Shown: one piece after another, positions 34,001 through 42,614 of the stretch
Layout of the letters: the number at the start of each line of letters is the position of its first letter
How positions within the stretch are numbered: the stretch's first letter is position 1
Position numbers and translations under genes: made by a program
Notes under the pieces: generated by a model
What the model saw: the letters and a program-made list of their open reading frames with translations, nothing else
Told to the model about the DNA's origin: nothing
The model's database searches: none
From: a virus
Reading direction: 5' to 3' (one strand)
Length of the DNA stretch: 63,563 nucleotides
IMG/VR virus record: IMGVR_UViG_3300031240_000005
Location: 1 to 63,563 of that record

Positions 34001-37000
34001 ATGGCAGACAACGATCCTTTTGCGGCATTTGGCGGGAAACAAATAACGGAGCAGCCAACAGAAACCGCTCCAGCGGCTGCTTCCTCGTCTTCCGATCTCT
34101 TTGCTGCGTTCGGCGGAAAAAGTGTTTCTTCTTCTGATCCCCAAGCACAATCCGTCGCATCAACACCCACGCCCTCTGGAGACCCCTTTGCGTCTTTCGG
34201 AGGGCGTTCTATTTCTACAACGACTCCAGTTAATGGACAACCCGAAGCCCCTCAAGAACACCTGTATCAGGATAAGAGCCAGCCGTGGTACAAACGAGCT
34301 TGGGACTGGGCTAATACACCCTTGACTGAATCTGTTGGTGGTTTGGCCGATTCCAGAGAAGGTGCAGGCGGGTTTGAACGGGCCGGAGAGAAAATCCTTT
34401 CGGGTTTCACTAGTCCGCTTTCGATTGCCTTAACTGCTGCTACCTTCGGGACGGGGGGTATCCTCGAAAGCGCGGGAGCCAACCTTCTGAAGCAGACCGG
34501 CCAGTTTACCGCCGAACAACTGCCTACCATTGTCAAAGCCAGCGAAGCCGCGCTAGAGGCAACCAAGGCTTTGAAGCCAATTGAACCCGTCATCACCTCT
34601 GCCTTGAAAGATGCGGGCGGGGAGACTCTCGTCAATTTGGTCAATGAAGCCAAGAAGGCTTTGGGGCCGATAGACCTGTCTTCCCGTTTCGGCGAAGAAG
34701 GAATCCAATCCGTACTGGCGAAAACTGGAAAGTTCACCGAAGACCAACTGGGAGAACTGGCCAAAGCCTCCAAGACCATCGACGAAGCCAAGCAGGGATT
34801 CACCCCAGTTGAGGATGCTGTCCGTTCCGCAGTAGGCGACGAAGGCGTCAACACCTGGAAACAAGCCCAGCAAGCTCTCTACGACAACGGACTGACCGAG
34901 CACGATCTTCTGGGCGGAAATGCTTTGGAGCGCGGTGCGTACCACATCATCCGCAACACGATTCCAAAAGAGAGTCCCGCAGTTGCCGCAAGAATGGCAA
35001 AGACCGCAAACGCTCTGCTCGCCGGAGGATTTACTTACCAGCAGTTCGAAACAGCCGCCGCGATGTCCCCTCGGTTCCTTGATGCCCTGAAAGAAGGAGA
35101 TTGGGAATCCGCGAAGGAATATGGAACAGAAGCCGCCGCAGGCGCGGCCCTTGGTTTGCTTGGGACCCCCCACGCCCTAAACGCAGCGGGAGAACTGTTC
35201 AAGCCCCTACTCGAAACCGACAAGTTCAGACCCAACGACCAGTTTCTGGCTCTTGAAAGAGCCGCGAAAGAACGGGACGCGCAGCACGAACTCGCGACAG
35301 CGTACGCCCGAGACATTGATACCAAGGCCCGCAAACTTCTGGGCCACGACCAAAGTGCAGACAAACCCCAAAAGGGTCTTGACCTCGCGACAGTCTTCCA
35401 TCACGTGGTTACTGGTGGGGATACAGACAAGGCTGCGGCTTGGTACAATGTACTGTCAGAGGCGGCGGGAAGGGATGATAGGCTTCCAGTTTCAACGAGC
35501 CCCCATGTTCCTCGGGATACTACCGTTGTCGATCAGGCTGGAAATCCGCTTACGGTTTATCACGGAACAACACAGGCTTTTGACCAATTTAACCCCAAAT
35601 CTACGTCGGGAGAACGTGCAGACTTTGAGAATCCAGGAGAAGCTCTGTACTTTACTGCTAGTCCCGATAAGGCTAGTCTACACGCAACTGGAGCAAAACA
35701 AGTCCCAATTGGAAAGGGGTTCTGGGAGTATGCAAGACCAGGAGCAAACGTTCGTCCCGCTTTTTTGGACATCAAAAATCCTTATCGAATTACGGGAGGT
35801 GCCGCCGAGGGTTTGAAGGAAATATCTACTCTTACGCCCCAAAAAATAGCTGAACTGAAATCTCAAGGATACGACGGAGTAATTTATGGAAACAATGCGG
35901 AGATAGCCGTATTTGACCCAAAACAAGTCATCCCTAAATTTAGCAGTCCGAATAATGGACTCCCCGACGACATAGCCGACAAGATCAAGAACAACAACTT
36001 CTCGAAGACCTCTCCTGCTTACCAGCAAACCGTTCTGGATTCCTTGAAGCGAGTAGCCACAGGAGACCTGACCGAAAAGGAAGTCGCGGCCTCGAAGAAC
36101 CTTAGAGAAGAAGACGCCAACAACTACCAAATCGGATCAGTCAACGACATCCTGCACAACTATCTAGAAAATCACATGACCCGCCTCTACAAGGATACCA
36201 ATCCGGACGGGAACATTGTGCTGTCCAATTCCAAGCAGGGTAAGTTCCAGACCAACGTGTCTATGGCGCGGCATCAGGTCTACGATTCTCACCTAACTGC
36301 ACTTCTAAAATCTCCAAAGGAAATCGTCATGGACCCCGTGTACTCGACGGCCCAAGGCCGCGCTGCGCTCGTTAAGGCTGCGGCAAACCGGCAGTTCATT
36401 GATACCCTGCGAGACAACTTCACTCGCGGCTCTGATGGTCGTCCAGCAGTTGTGGTATCTGGTGCGGGAAAAGTCATCCAAGGACCGAACGGCGAGGACC
36501 CCAGAACAATGGTGTCCCCGGATCGTGTGCGTAAAATCAACATCGCCGATCCTGTGCTTGAACAGCTACAGAAGAACGGAGACCTCCAGAGATTTCTGGA
36601 CGACGGGACGATCAAGGAAATTACCCCGACCGTCCGCAACGAAAACATCGATGACTTCATCAACCGCTTAGAGCAAAGAGGTCAGAAACAAGAAGCACAG
36701 TACGACGAAGAAGGCAACAACATTCTCCGTCAGAAGATCGCAGAACTGAACCGGATCAAAACTCTTCAAGGACCCGAAAAATCTCAGGCACTGGACGCCT
36801 ACAACGCGACCCAGAAGAAGATGTATGCCTGGGACCCCCAAGACTATGTCTCTCTCGAACACCCCTCGATGAAGGCGTGGAAATTTGCCACGTCCGACCC
36901 GAGCGGAAATCCTGTGTTTGTAAATTCAGACATCATGGTCCACCCCGAGTTCGCCGAGTACGTCAAGAATCGGCTGGGGCTGGAGCAGTCGGCTTTGCAG

Positions 37001-38527
37001 AGGAACCCCGTGTCTAAGGCTTTGCTGGGTGCTGGAACCAAACTGAAGGAGACTCTGCTTAGTTTGTCCCCCTTCCACATGGTTCAGCTTGGGTTGAGAG
37101 GCGTCCTGACAGGTGTGAATCCGTTTACGCTAGAGGCTCCAGACTTAATCAACGGCGCAAAAGTAGACCCGTCCGATCCCTACTCCCCAACCAAACTTTA
37201 CAAGATGGTTGAGCAGGGTATGCAGACTGGAACCGACTACAAGGCTCTCCAAGAGCACTCAGAGGGTGTATCTTCTGGCGGCGGTCTACTCAAGTTGCTA
37301 CCAGTTGTGGGAAAACCTCTGTCTAACGCACTGAACTTCTATCAGGATTTCTTATTCAAACGCTATCTTCCGGCGATCAAGGCAAGCGCCGCCGAACACA
37401 TGTTCGATGAGTATCAGCGTCTACACCCAGAATGGTCTGTAGACCGGGTTGCCAAAGTTGCGGGTACGCACGCCTCGGAGGCTTTTGGTGGAATTAATTG
37501 GAAGGCGATGGGCCGCAATGCAACTACCCAAGATTGGGGCAGACTCTTGCTGCTTGCGCCGGACTGGCTCGAAAGTGAGCTGAGGTCAGGTGCTCGTCTG
37601 TTTAATGGAGAAGAAGGTGGATTAGGTCGAGCACAAGTCGCCAAGATGTCGATGGCCCTCTGGGGGATTGCCCGAGTCCTGAATTACACCACAACTGGGA
37701 ACCCGCATTACGAAGCTCCTTTTGGCCTCGCTATCAAGAACAAGGACGGCAAGGAAACGATCTACGGGATTCGTACTCTCCCAACTGATCTACTTCATGC
37801 GGCTTCCGATCCTGTAGGATTCATCAAGGGTCGGTTGGCCCCAACCATTCGCCTTGGACAAGAGGCGTTGACGCAGCGGGACCAGTTCGGAAGAAAACTA
37901 GCTCCTGAAGATTTGTGGATTGATGCGTTCCGCAACATGGCTCCAATTCCCGCCCAAGCTATCGGGCAGGCTATAACCGGGACAGGCCCCGAGATCGGCA
38001 ACGTCGGTCAACTCTGGAAAGCAGGCGGCGGTACTGCCCAGACCTACCAAACCCCAGCTCAGAAACTTGCTGCCGAACTTGCATCGAATCACAACGAAGA
38101 TGGAATTTTAGACTCATCGATCATGCACAGGCATCGCGTGGTCTTGGGCCTAGAGGACAAATTGAGGTCTGGGGAAGTCACATGGCCTGAATTGTATCAG
38201 TTGGCTTACACGCAGGATCAGATAACACCGAAGGAGTTAGAAACTATCAAGAAAAACTATAAGGCTACGCGAGAACTAGATGCGAGTACGGCTTCTTTGT
38301 ATACAAGAGCGTCTCGTTTGCCCGCCAAAGAGTATTTTTCTTTGCTGGACGTTGCTTCTCCTGCGGAAAGAACGGCACTTATTCCACTGACCAAGCAGGT
38401 TATAAAGAGATATATCAACTCGGCCAAGAAAGATTTGACTCCGCAGGAGAGAGCCTCTGATCCTCTATTCAACCGTGTGCTTCGTATGCTTCCCCAGATC
38501 GAAACGGCGGAACCCGCACAACAGTAA
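34001..38527 (+). CDS. 1508-aa polyvalent virion protein with ADP-ribosyltransferase-like domain
   Basis: ATG behind AAGGTAAAATAAG. The opening has three copies of D-P/L-F-A-A/S-F-GG-K/R (residues 5-13, 32-40, 61-69), with a palindrome copy next to the third. Long helical regions follow. Residues about 506-648 form an ART-PolyVal-like domain: VYHGT (His521), EALYFTAS (Tyr550), a G-Y-D-G-V-I-Y strand and AEIAVFDP (Glu634), matching an H-Y-E active site. The rest is alpha-helical and probably replaces T7 gp16 in DNA ejection. An enzyme in an injected protein could modify host targets immediately. No lysozyme motif is seen. Confidence 0.75.
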   Translation: MADNDPFAAFGGKQITEQPTETAPAAASSSSDLFAAFGGKSVSSSDPQAQSVASTPTPSGDPFASFGGRSISTTTPVNGQPEAPQEHLYQDKSQPWYKRAWDWANTPLTESVGGLADSREGAGGFERAGEKILSGFTSPLSIALTAATFGTGGILESAGANLLKQTGQFTAEQLPTIVKASEAALEATKALKPIEPVITSALKDAGGETLVNLVNEAKKALGPIDLSSRFGEEGIQSVLAKTGKFTEDQLGELAKASKTIDEAKQGFTPVEDAVRSAVGDEGVNTWKQAQQALYDNGLTEHDLLGGNALERGAYHIIRNTIPKESPAVAARMAKTANALLAGGFTYQQFETAAAMSPRFLDALKEGDWESAKEYGTEAAAGAALGLLGTPHALNAAGELFKPLLETDKFRPNDQFLALERAAKERDAQHELATAYARDIDTKARKLLGHDQSADKPQKGLDLATVFHHVVTGGDTDKAAAWYNVLSEAAGRDDRLPVSTSPHVPRDTTVVDQAGNPLTVYHGTTQAFDQFNPKSTSGERADFENPGEALYFTASPDKASLHATGAKQVPIGKGFWEYARPGANVRPAFLDIKNPYRITGGAAEGLKEISTLTPQKIAELKSQGYDGVIYGNNAEIAVFDPKQVIPKFSSPNNGLPDDIADKIKNNNFSKTSPAYQQTVLDSLKRVATGDLTEKEVAASKNLREEDANNYQIGSVNDILHNYLENHMTRLYKDTNPDGNIVLSNSKQGKFQTNVSMARHQVYDSHLTALLKSPKEIVMDPVYSTAQGRAALVKAAANRQFIDTLRDNFTRGSDGRPAVVVSGAGKVIQGPNGEDPRTMVSPDRVRKINIADPVLEQLQKNGDLQRFLDDGTIKEITPTVRNENIDDFINRLEQRGQKQEAQYDEEGNNILRQKIAELNRIKTLQGPEKSQALDAYNATQKKMYAWDPQDYVSLEHPSMKAWKFATSDPSGNPVFVNSDIMVHPEFAEYVKNRLGLEQSALQRNPVSKALLGAGTKLKETLLSLSPFHMVQLGLRGVLTGVNPFTLEAPDLINGAKVDPSDPYSPTKLYKMVEQGMQTGTDYKALQEHSEGVSSGGGLLKLLPVVGKPLSNALNFYQDFLFKRYLPAIKASAAEHMFDEYQRLHPEWSVDRVAKVAGTHASEAFGGINWKAMGRNATTQDWGRLLLLAPDWLESELRSGARLFNGEEGGLGRAQVAKMSMALWGIARVLNYTTTGNPHYEAPFGLAIKNKDGKETIYGIRTLPTDLLHAASDPVGFIKGRLAPTIRLGQEALTQRDQFGRKLAPEDLWIDAFRNMAPIPAQAIGQAITGTGPEIGNVGQLWKAGGGTAQTYQTPAQKLAAELASNHNEDGILDSSIMHRHRVVLGLEDKLRSGEVTWPELYQLAYTQDQITPKELETIKKNYKATRELDASTASLYTRASRLPAKEYFSLLDVASPAERTALIPLTKQVIKRYINSAKKDLTPQERASDPLFNRVLRMLPQIETAEPAQQ
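34224..34238 (+). repeat. Dispersed palindrome copy 14
   Basis: CTCCAGTTAATGGAC near the 5' end of the 1508-aa gene (encodes TPVNGQ). Confidence 0.7.
35946..35960 (+). repeat. Dispersed palindrome copy 15
   Basis: GTCCGAATAATGGAC at the right edge of the ADP-ribosyltransferase-like domain (encodes SPNNGL). Confidence 0.75.
37596..37610 (+). repeat. Degenerate palindrome copy 16
   Basis: GTCTGTTTAATGGAG, 13 of 15 to the GTCCGTTTAATGGAC form; inside coding sequence and possibly chance. Confidence 0.35.
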
Positions 38528-38548
38528 ACAACCCCCAGAAACAGCGAA

Positions 38549-38574
38549 GCCCTCCCGTCAAAAGGAGGGCTTTT
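38549..38574 (+). terminator. Intrinsic terminator of the rightward late genes
   Basis: GCCCTCC (38549-38555) and GGAGGGC (38564-38570) form a seven-pair stem with an eight-base loop, followed by TTTT. It lies 22 bases after the last rightward gene and separates the two convergent arms. Confidence 0.85.
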
Positions 38575-38578
38575 CTAC

Positions 38579-38593
38579 GTCCGGTTAGTGGAC
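38579..38593 (+). repeat. Dispersed palindrome copy 17
   Basis: GTCCGGTTAGTGGAC between the terminator and the end of the converging minus-strand gene. Confidence 0.7.
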
Positions 38594-38988
38594 TATTTTC
38601 GTGGGTGCATATCGCAGGGGGATGGGATTTGGGAGGGTCCGCAGGTACATTGCAGAGCATTGGACATTACCCCGCTCGGCTGTGCTTTGTTTCTTCTCGA
38701 TTCAATCAGCTTCTGTGTGTACGAAAGCGCCCTCCAGGACATTTTCCCGGCGTGGAGAATCCCGTCATCGTCCACCTCTTCCCGGTCTAGGAAATGTCTT
38801 ATGAGGGCGTCAGATTCGTCTGTGCTTTTTGTTCGGTCCCAATGAAGAGGCTGGCCGTTTAAATGCTGCTTGTTGCCCGCCAGCGATGCTTTTGCTACCT
38901 CAGCCAAGGCGTCAGGGAAGTAATCCAACACGCCGGTTCCAATTGGCAGGTTCTTCCTCTCCTTCGGGTCAGTCGGCAACAGGCTCAT
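38593..38988 (-). CDS. dATP/dGTP diphosphohydrolase-family protein (DUF5664-like), 131 aa
   Basis: The sequence KERKNLPIGTGVLDYFPDAL, AEVAKASLAGNKQHLNGQ, LHWDRTKSTDESDALIRHFL and later KMSWRALSYTQKLIE follows a phage family annotated as dATP/dGTP diphosphohydrolase, with the conserved YFPDAL, GN-QH, WDR-KSTD and RH residues all visible. It would hydrolyse purine dNTPs and adjust pools during replication. The gene overlaps the deoxyribosyltransferase-like gene, so both probably act on nucleotides. Confidence 0.8.
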   Translation of the reverse strand: MSLLPTDPKERKNLPIGTGVLDYFPDALAEVAKASLAGNKQHLNGQPLHWDRTKSTDESDALIRHFLDREEVDDDGILHAGKMSWRALSYTQKLIESRRNKAQPSGVMSNALQCTCGPSQIPSPCDMHPRK

Positions 38989-39382
38989 TTGAAATTCCTT
39001 CCGCTTCTAGGAATGCTTGAACACTCGGGTAATGCACGATTTCAGGGAGGTAATGAAAGATATTTTCGTGAACCCCTATGACCACGATCCGCTTTTCTTT
39101 GGCCAAGGCAAAACCCAGTTCTACGTGGCGACCCCCACGTGGTGTTCCGATCTTCGGGTCTTCGGAGAAGAATACAAAGGTATCCGCGTCGTCGATGTCT
39201 TCCAGATCAATCTCCGCCGTTTGCTGGCAGAAGGTCGGGGTGAATTCGTCCAGATGCGCTGTCTCAGAAGCCGTCTCGTGCAGCCAGCGACTCGTGGTGC
39301 GGATATTGTGCTCCAACAGAACAGGAATCAAGGCTTTGATTTCCTTCTTTCTGGAGTATCTAGCAGCCAGATAAACGATCAT
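38969..39382 (-). CDS. Nucleoside 2-deoxyribosyltransferase-like protein (137 aa)
   Basis: MIVYLAARYSRKKEI opens the Rossmann-like fold of this family. AEIDLEDIDDADTFVFFSED gives the Asp pair and GGRHVELGFALAKEKRIVVIG the GG-R-H-x-E-x-G motif whose Glu is the catalytic nucleophile. It would swap or release bases from deoxynucleosides or dNMPs. Some family members act on modified or toxic nucleotides. The start overlaps the upstream gene (ATGA). Confidence 0.8.
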   Translation of the reverse strand: MIVYLAARYSRKKEIKALIPVLLEHNIRTTSRWLHETASETAHLDEFTPTFCQQTAEIDLEDIDDADTFVFFSEDPKIGTPRGGRHVELGFALAKEKRIVVIGVHENIFHYLPEIVHYPSVQAFLEAEGISNEPVAD

Positions 39383-39597
39383 TCTCCCGCCTCCGGATAG
39401 TATTCAGGAACCTTACGTCGGATTACGCCCTTGTCATTGATGGTGTACTTGTCGGTTGTTAGGGGATAGTCCCGAGCACGCTTGTCCGGGTCTCTTCGAC
39501 CAGTTCGGGGTTTGGGTTCGGAGAGGTCGCGTACGGGGGTGAACTCGCCGCCCAAGGAGTGAAGCCAGTCGAGGAAAATGTGGAATTTATTCGTCAT
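39379..39597 (-). CDS. Hypothetical 72-aa protein
   Basis: The N-terminus FHIFLDWLHSLGGEF is aromatic, followed by a basic Arg/Pro-rich centre (KPRTGRRDPDKRARDYP). No family recognised. It overlaps its neighbours by 4 and 11 bases, so it is part of the operon. Confidence 0.55.
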   Translation of the reverse strand: MTNKFHIFLDWLHSLGGEFTPVRDLSEPKPRTGRRDPDKRARDYPLTTDKYTINDKGVIRRKVPEYYPEAGE

Positions 39598-39718
39598 CTT
39601 CTTTTCTCCCTATCCCATGTTCAATTTCTGCTAATCGGACCCTATAATCTAGCCAGCAGCACCAACCGACGAGCACAGATACTCCAACAATAGCGACTAC
39701 CCAAACAACATACGTCAT
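39587..39718 (-). CDS. 43-aa single-pass membrane peptide
   Basis: ATG at 39718. Product MTYVVWVVAIVGVSVLVGWC is one hydrophobic helix followed by a charged tail (YRVRLAEIEHGIGRKEDDE), Nout-Cin by the positive-inside rule. Its end overlaps the next gene. Function unknown; the form matches small phage membrane regulators. Confidence 0.6.
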   Translation of the reverse strand: MTYVVWVVAIVGVSVLVGWCCWLDYRVRLAEIEHGIGRKEDDE

Positions 39719-39727
39719 AACCCCTCC

Positions 39728-39742
39728 GTCCAGTTAATGGAC
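39728..39742 (+). repeat. Dispersed palindrome copy 18
   Basis: GTCCAGTTAATGGAC containing the stop codon of the endonuclease gene that follows on the minus strand. Confidence 0.85.
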
Positions 39743-40387
39743 TAAACTCTCATACCGTTCGAGATATTCGATTGCTCTTTTCAAAGTATCGACGTTGTCC
39801 TTGAGATGACCCAAAGCCCAATTACAAGGCTTGCACAAAAGCCCACGGATACATTTTCCACAGATTTTTGCCCCAGTACAGCATCTATGATCGTGGTCCA
39901 CCACTGTTTTAGAAAAATCCAGAAGCTCAGATAAACACAGTGGGCACTTGCCTTCTTGCGCGGTCAGTCTTTCCTGGAATTCCTCCATAGTCATGTTGTA
40001 GCGATACTTCTTTCGAAAAGCTCGGGTTTTATCCGGATTTTTCTTATCCCAATCAGATTTCATCTTCCTGTTCCTCTCGGGATTCGCCGCCACCCAAGCT
40101 CGCGATTGTTTCCAGTAGCTTTCCGGGTTGGCGGCGTATCGTTTACGAACGCTTTGCTTTGCACACTGTTTGCACGCACCTCCTGCATATAAATTCTCCG
40201 GAGTTCTTTCGTGACCCCGCAAGCAGTACCCCTTCGGAAACTCAGACTGAGGTTTAAAGACCCCCTGCTTTTTGTCCCGTCTTCTTTTTCTCTCCGCCTC
40301 TGCGCGACATAGTTTGCATCGTCCTCTACCGTTCGTATTTTCTTCCCGAAGGTGACCGTTTTTACAAACAAGGCTGTTCCCTCTCAT
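39734..40387 (-). CDS. Endonuclease VII-fold homing-type nuclease (217 aa)
   Basis: Two N-terminal fingers (VCKNGHLREENTN..CKLC and YCLRGHERTPENLY..CKQC, C-H-C-C type) precede a basic linker and the nuclease domain: CPLC, VVDHDHRCCTGAKICGKC, IRGLLCKPCNWALGHLKDN. Catalytic D-H-D-H and zinc Cys are present. Its ATG overlaps the TGA of the phosphoesterase gene and its stop lies in a palindrome copy, as if inserted behind that site. Confidence 0.88.
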   Translation of the reverse strand: MRGNSLVCKNGHLREENTNGRGRCKLCRAEAERKRRRDKKQGVFKPQSEFPKGYCLRGHERTPENLYAGGACKQCAKQSVRKRYAANPESYWKQSRAWVAANPERNRKMKSDWDKKNPDKTRAFRKKYRYNMTMEEFQERLTAQEGKCPLCLSELLDFSKTVVDHDHRCCTGAKICGKCIRGLLCKPCNWALGHLKDNVDTLKRAIEYLERYESLVH

Positions 40388-41652
40388 TCTGGCACGGTGT
40401 AGTAGGCTTGCTCAATCAACCCCTCCTGCGCCGACCAACTATAAGCCTCCGCGTTCCGGAGATTCCCTACGAACCCGTTCGTTGCGAGCCAATCGTCCGG
40501 AGCGGTTAGGGAAGGGAGAACCCTTGTTCGGAACCCGTGCTGTTCATCTGTCTTAGTCATGTGCAGGTGCCCACAATGACACTCTCTAAACTTTGTTCTC
40601 CCCCACATGTGGGGCTGTTCTGCGGCCATCAAGGCCGGGTAGTCGCTTCTTTTCGCCTTGTGCCCGTGGGTAAACATCAAACCGACAAGCCCGTGCTCGT
40701 GGTACTTCCGCTGTCGAGGTAGATTGTCGATTTCTACGTCTAGGTAATTGTGAAAAAAGCACTCTAGAGAATCCCCAAGATGCCAGCAAGAGAGTTGATC
40801 GTGGTTGCCACTTACCGTCATCACTTTCAAGGGCGCTATTTGTCTCAAGCGTTCTATAGATTTTACCATAGCATTTCGGACAGCCGAGAACGTCTTGTGG
40901 TATCTGGCATCAGAACTCACGTAGGTTCCTGCGGTCGTTCGCCCTTCAATGTCATCTGAATTCAGAATGTCATTACCTACTACAAATAGAATTTTATCAA
41001 AGCGCCTATGATTCACCCGATCCAAGAGACTCTCAAGAGCCGTCCAGTACACGGACTCTGCAATCTTTACGTCATAGTTAGCGTGCCCCGTTTCAACCCC
41101 CCAAGCGAGTTTTCCGAAATGAACGTCAGGCAACGTCAGCTCTAGCATTAGGTTTTCCGGATAGGAGATATGGATTTTGGGGATTGCTCCTAGAAAATCT
41201 TCTTTCGCCAAATCCTTGAGAGCTTGAATTTCATTCTTGGCGGATTCTACATCCTTTCTCTTTTTGAGAAACGCCTTAACTTGGTACAAAGGTTCGACTT
41301 GGGCGTACCCCTTCTCGTTCTTGTAACCCATCTCCCATTTGTTCGCGTGGAATTTCTCCACTTCCCAGATAGACAAATCGATCTCAAAATATTCGATGAG
41401 TTGGTCTAGGGTATGGATTCGAGTCTTCGGAAGAGAAATCATCCACTGGCCGTCTTTGACTTCAGAGGTTTCCGTGAGAACTGGCTTTTGATCCGGAACA
41501 TACGGGATTTCACCTCGCAATATTCGGCTGACTGTCTTATGGTGAAGACCTACGTCTTTTGCAATCTTTCGAGCGGATCGTGAGGGGTCTAGGTGTCGAA
41601 TTTTAAGAATCTCCTGTCGAAGGTCTAAAGAAACTGGCACGGTCTTAGGCAT
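40384..41652 (-). CDS. Metallophosphoesterase with N-terminal HTH
   Basis: 422 aa from ATG 41652 (MPKTVPVSLDL). Residues 1-45 carry a helix-turn-helix (SARKIAKDVGLHHKTVSRIL). The catalytic half has the calcineurin-like motifs: LPDVHFGK (D-x-H), FVVGNDILNSD (GD/GN variant), SGNHDQLS (GNHD) and FTHGHKAKRSD with CHCGHLH (GH and GHxH). It is complete, so likely an active nuclease or phosphatase. A DNA-binding HTH fused to it suggests work on DNA ends, similar to SbcD-like enzymes. Confidence 0.82.
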   Translation of the reverse strand: MPKTVPVSLDLRQEILKIRHLDPSRSARKIAKDVGLHHKTVSRILRGEIPYVPDQKPVLTETSEVKDGQWMISLPKTRIHTLDQLIEYFEIDLSIWEVEKFHANKWEMGYKNEKGYAQVEPLYQVKAFLKKRKDVESAKNEIQALKDLAKEDFLGAIPKIHISYPENLMLELTLPDVHFGKLAWGVETGHANYDVKIAESVYWTALESLLDRVNHRRFDKILFVVGNDILNSDDIEGRTTAGTYVSSDARYHKTFSAVRNAMVKSIERLRQIAPLKVMTVSGNHDQLSCWHLGDSLECFFHNYLDVEIDNLPRQRKYHEHGLVGLMFTHGHKAKRSDYPALMAAEQPHMWGRTKFRECHCGHLHMTKTDEQHGFRTRVLPSLTAPDDWLATNGFVGNLRNAEAYSWSAQEGLIEQAYYTVPE

Positions 41653-41833
41653 TAGGCTCCTCTTCCACAGGGACTTCCTGCAACTGTTCCAAAACCTGCT
41701 CGGCCAGAACCTGTTGCCCGTCTGATAGCCCCAAGTCGTAGACTCTTCGATCTTCTCGATGTACGTCACGAGTGACTTCGCGGCTTGCAATTACTTTCAG
41801 GGTATCCACCACGATATCAGGTATCTGTTTCAT
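41645..41833 (-). CDS. Hypothetical 62-aa acidic protein
   Basis: Helical acidic protein (QQVLAEQVLEQLQEVPVEEE). It overlaps the phosphoesterase start by eight bases and the upstream gene by four. No family recognised. Confidence 0.55.
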   Translation of the reverse strand: MKQIPDIVVDTLKVIASREVTRDVHREDRRVYDLGLSDGQQVLAEQVLEQLQEVPVEEEPNA

Positions 41834-41982
41834 GCTGCCTCCTTGTGATCTTCACACTTCGGCTGGCGGGAAGACTCGTCAACCTGTCCGAACTTGTTGA
41901 TTTTATAGGCCCACCACGCAGCAGGTTTAAGGCAGGTAGAACACTTCCTCGGGGTTGCGTGGGACGAGATCGGACGTATCAT
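41830..41982 (-). CDS. 50-aa zinc-binding protein
   Basis: Start ATG 41982 shares ATGA with the endonuclease gene. CSTCLKPAAWW and QPKCEDH form a C-x2-C..C-x2-H site. Likely a small zinc finger; function unknown. Confidence 0.55.
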   Translation of the reverse strand: MIRPISSHATPRKCSTCLKPAAWWAYKINKFGQVDESSRQPKCEDHKEAA

Positions 41983-42443
41983 ACTGCCTCCAATATCGTT
42001 CGGGTTTGTCCCGCCGTGAAATTTCTCAGATATGACGCCGCTTGTTCCAAGAGATCGGGGCGGTCGTGGTAGTACCGAAGGCCGCGATTGCACCAGCTAC
42101 AGGCGACCCCACGGACAGAGTCTCGCCGCATTTCTTCCCTGACGGCGCGGACCGCATTGGTTCTCCGTTTGTCAGATGATATGTACGGAAATCCGTTATA
42201 CACAGAGGAAGCCACCCAGTCTCCATCGCCTCCTGACCTCTCCGCACCGATTTTGACTTTCTTCCACGAATGGTCGTGCTCCACGGACAGCCGCATAGTT
42301 CCCGGTGGCTTTCCGCAAATCCAGCAATTCTCGTCATGCACCCTGCACAACTTCTTGTAGTCTTTCAGAGTGATTCCGTAGGTCTTTTTCAGCCGCTGAT
42401 CTGTAGCCTTGTCGAGTTGTGCTTGGGTCTTCGGCCTGCTCAT
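41979..42443 (-). CDS. Endonuclease VII-like nuclease (154 aa)
   Basis: ENCWICGKPPGTMRLSVEHDHS and later RGVACSWCNRGLRYYHDRPD give the CxxC, H-D-H and C-x2-C-N pattern of the T4 endonuclease VII fold. An inserted segment between the two halves (SSVYNGFPYISSDKRRT) is unusual. As a junction-cleaving or homing nuclease it could serve packaging or its own spread. ATGA overlaps on both sides tie it to the operon. Confidence 0.8.
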   Translation of the reverse strand: MSRPKTQAQLDKATDQRLKKTYGITLKDYKKLCRVHDENCWICGKPPGTMRLSVEHDHSWKKVKIGAERSGGDGDWVASSVYNGFPYISSDKRRTNAVRAVREEMRRDSVRGVACSWCNRGLRYYHDRPDLLEQAASYLRNFTAGQTRTILEAV

Positions 42444-42607
42444 AAGGACCCCTTACTGCACGACCATTGGGCCGGGGCCGGAACCGCCAACACCCGCTTG
42501 GTTGGAAACCCGCACTCGGTACAGTCCGGCGGCTTATCCGAATAATGGACGACGATTCGTTCCTGTTCCTTCCCGCATTGTTCACAACGGAATACCTGAA
42601 TGCTCAT
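42440..42607 (-). CDS. 55-aa FmdB-like zinc-ribbon protein
   Basis: ATG at 42607. FRCEQCGKEQER and CTECGFPTKRVL form a classical zinc ribbon with CxxCG repeats, followed by a Pro/Ala-rich tail. It overlaps the endonuclease start. A palindrome copy lies in its middle (HYSDK region). Possibly a small DNA-binding regulator. Confidence 0.6.
   Translation of the reverse strand: MSIQVFRCEQCGKEQERIVVHYSDKPPDCTECGFPTKRVLAVPAPAQWSCSKGSL
42536..42550 (+). repeat. Dispersed palindrome copy 19
   Basis: ATCCGAATAATGGAC inside the zinc-ribbon gene. Confidence 0.65.
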
Positions 42608-42614
42608 TTCGGCC

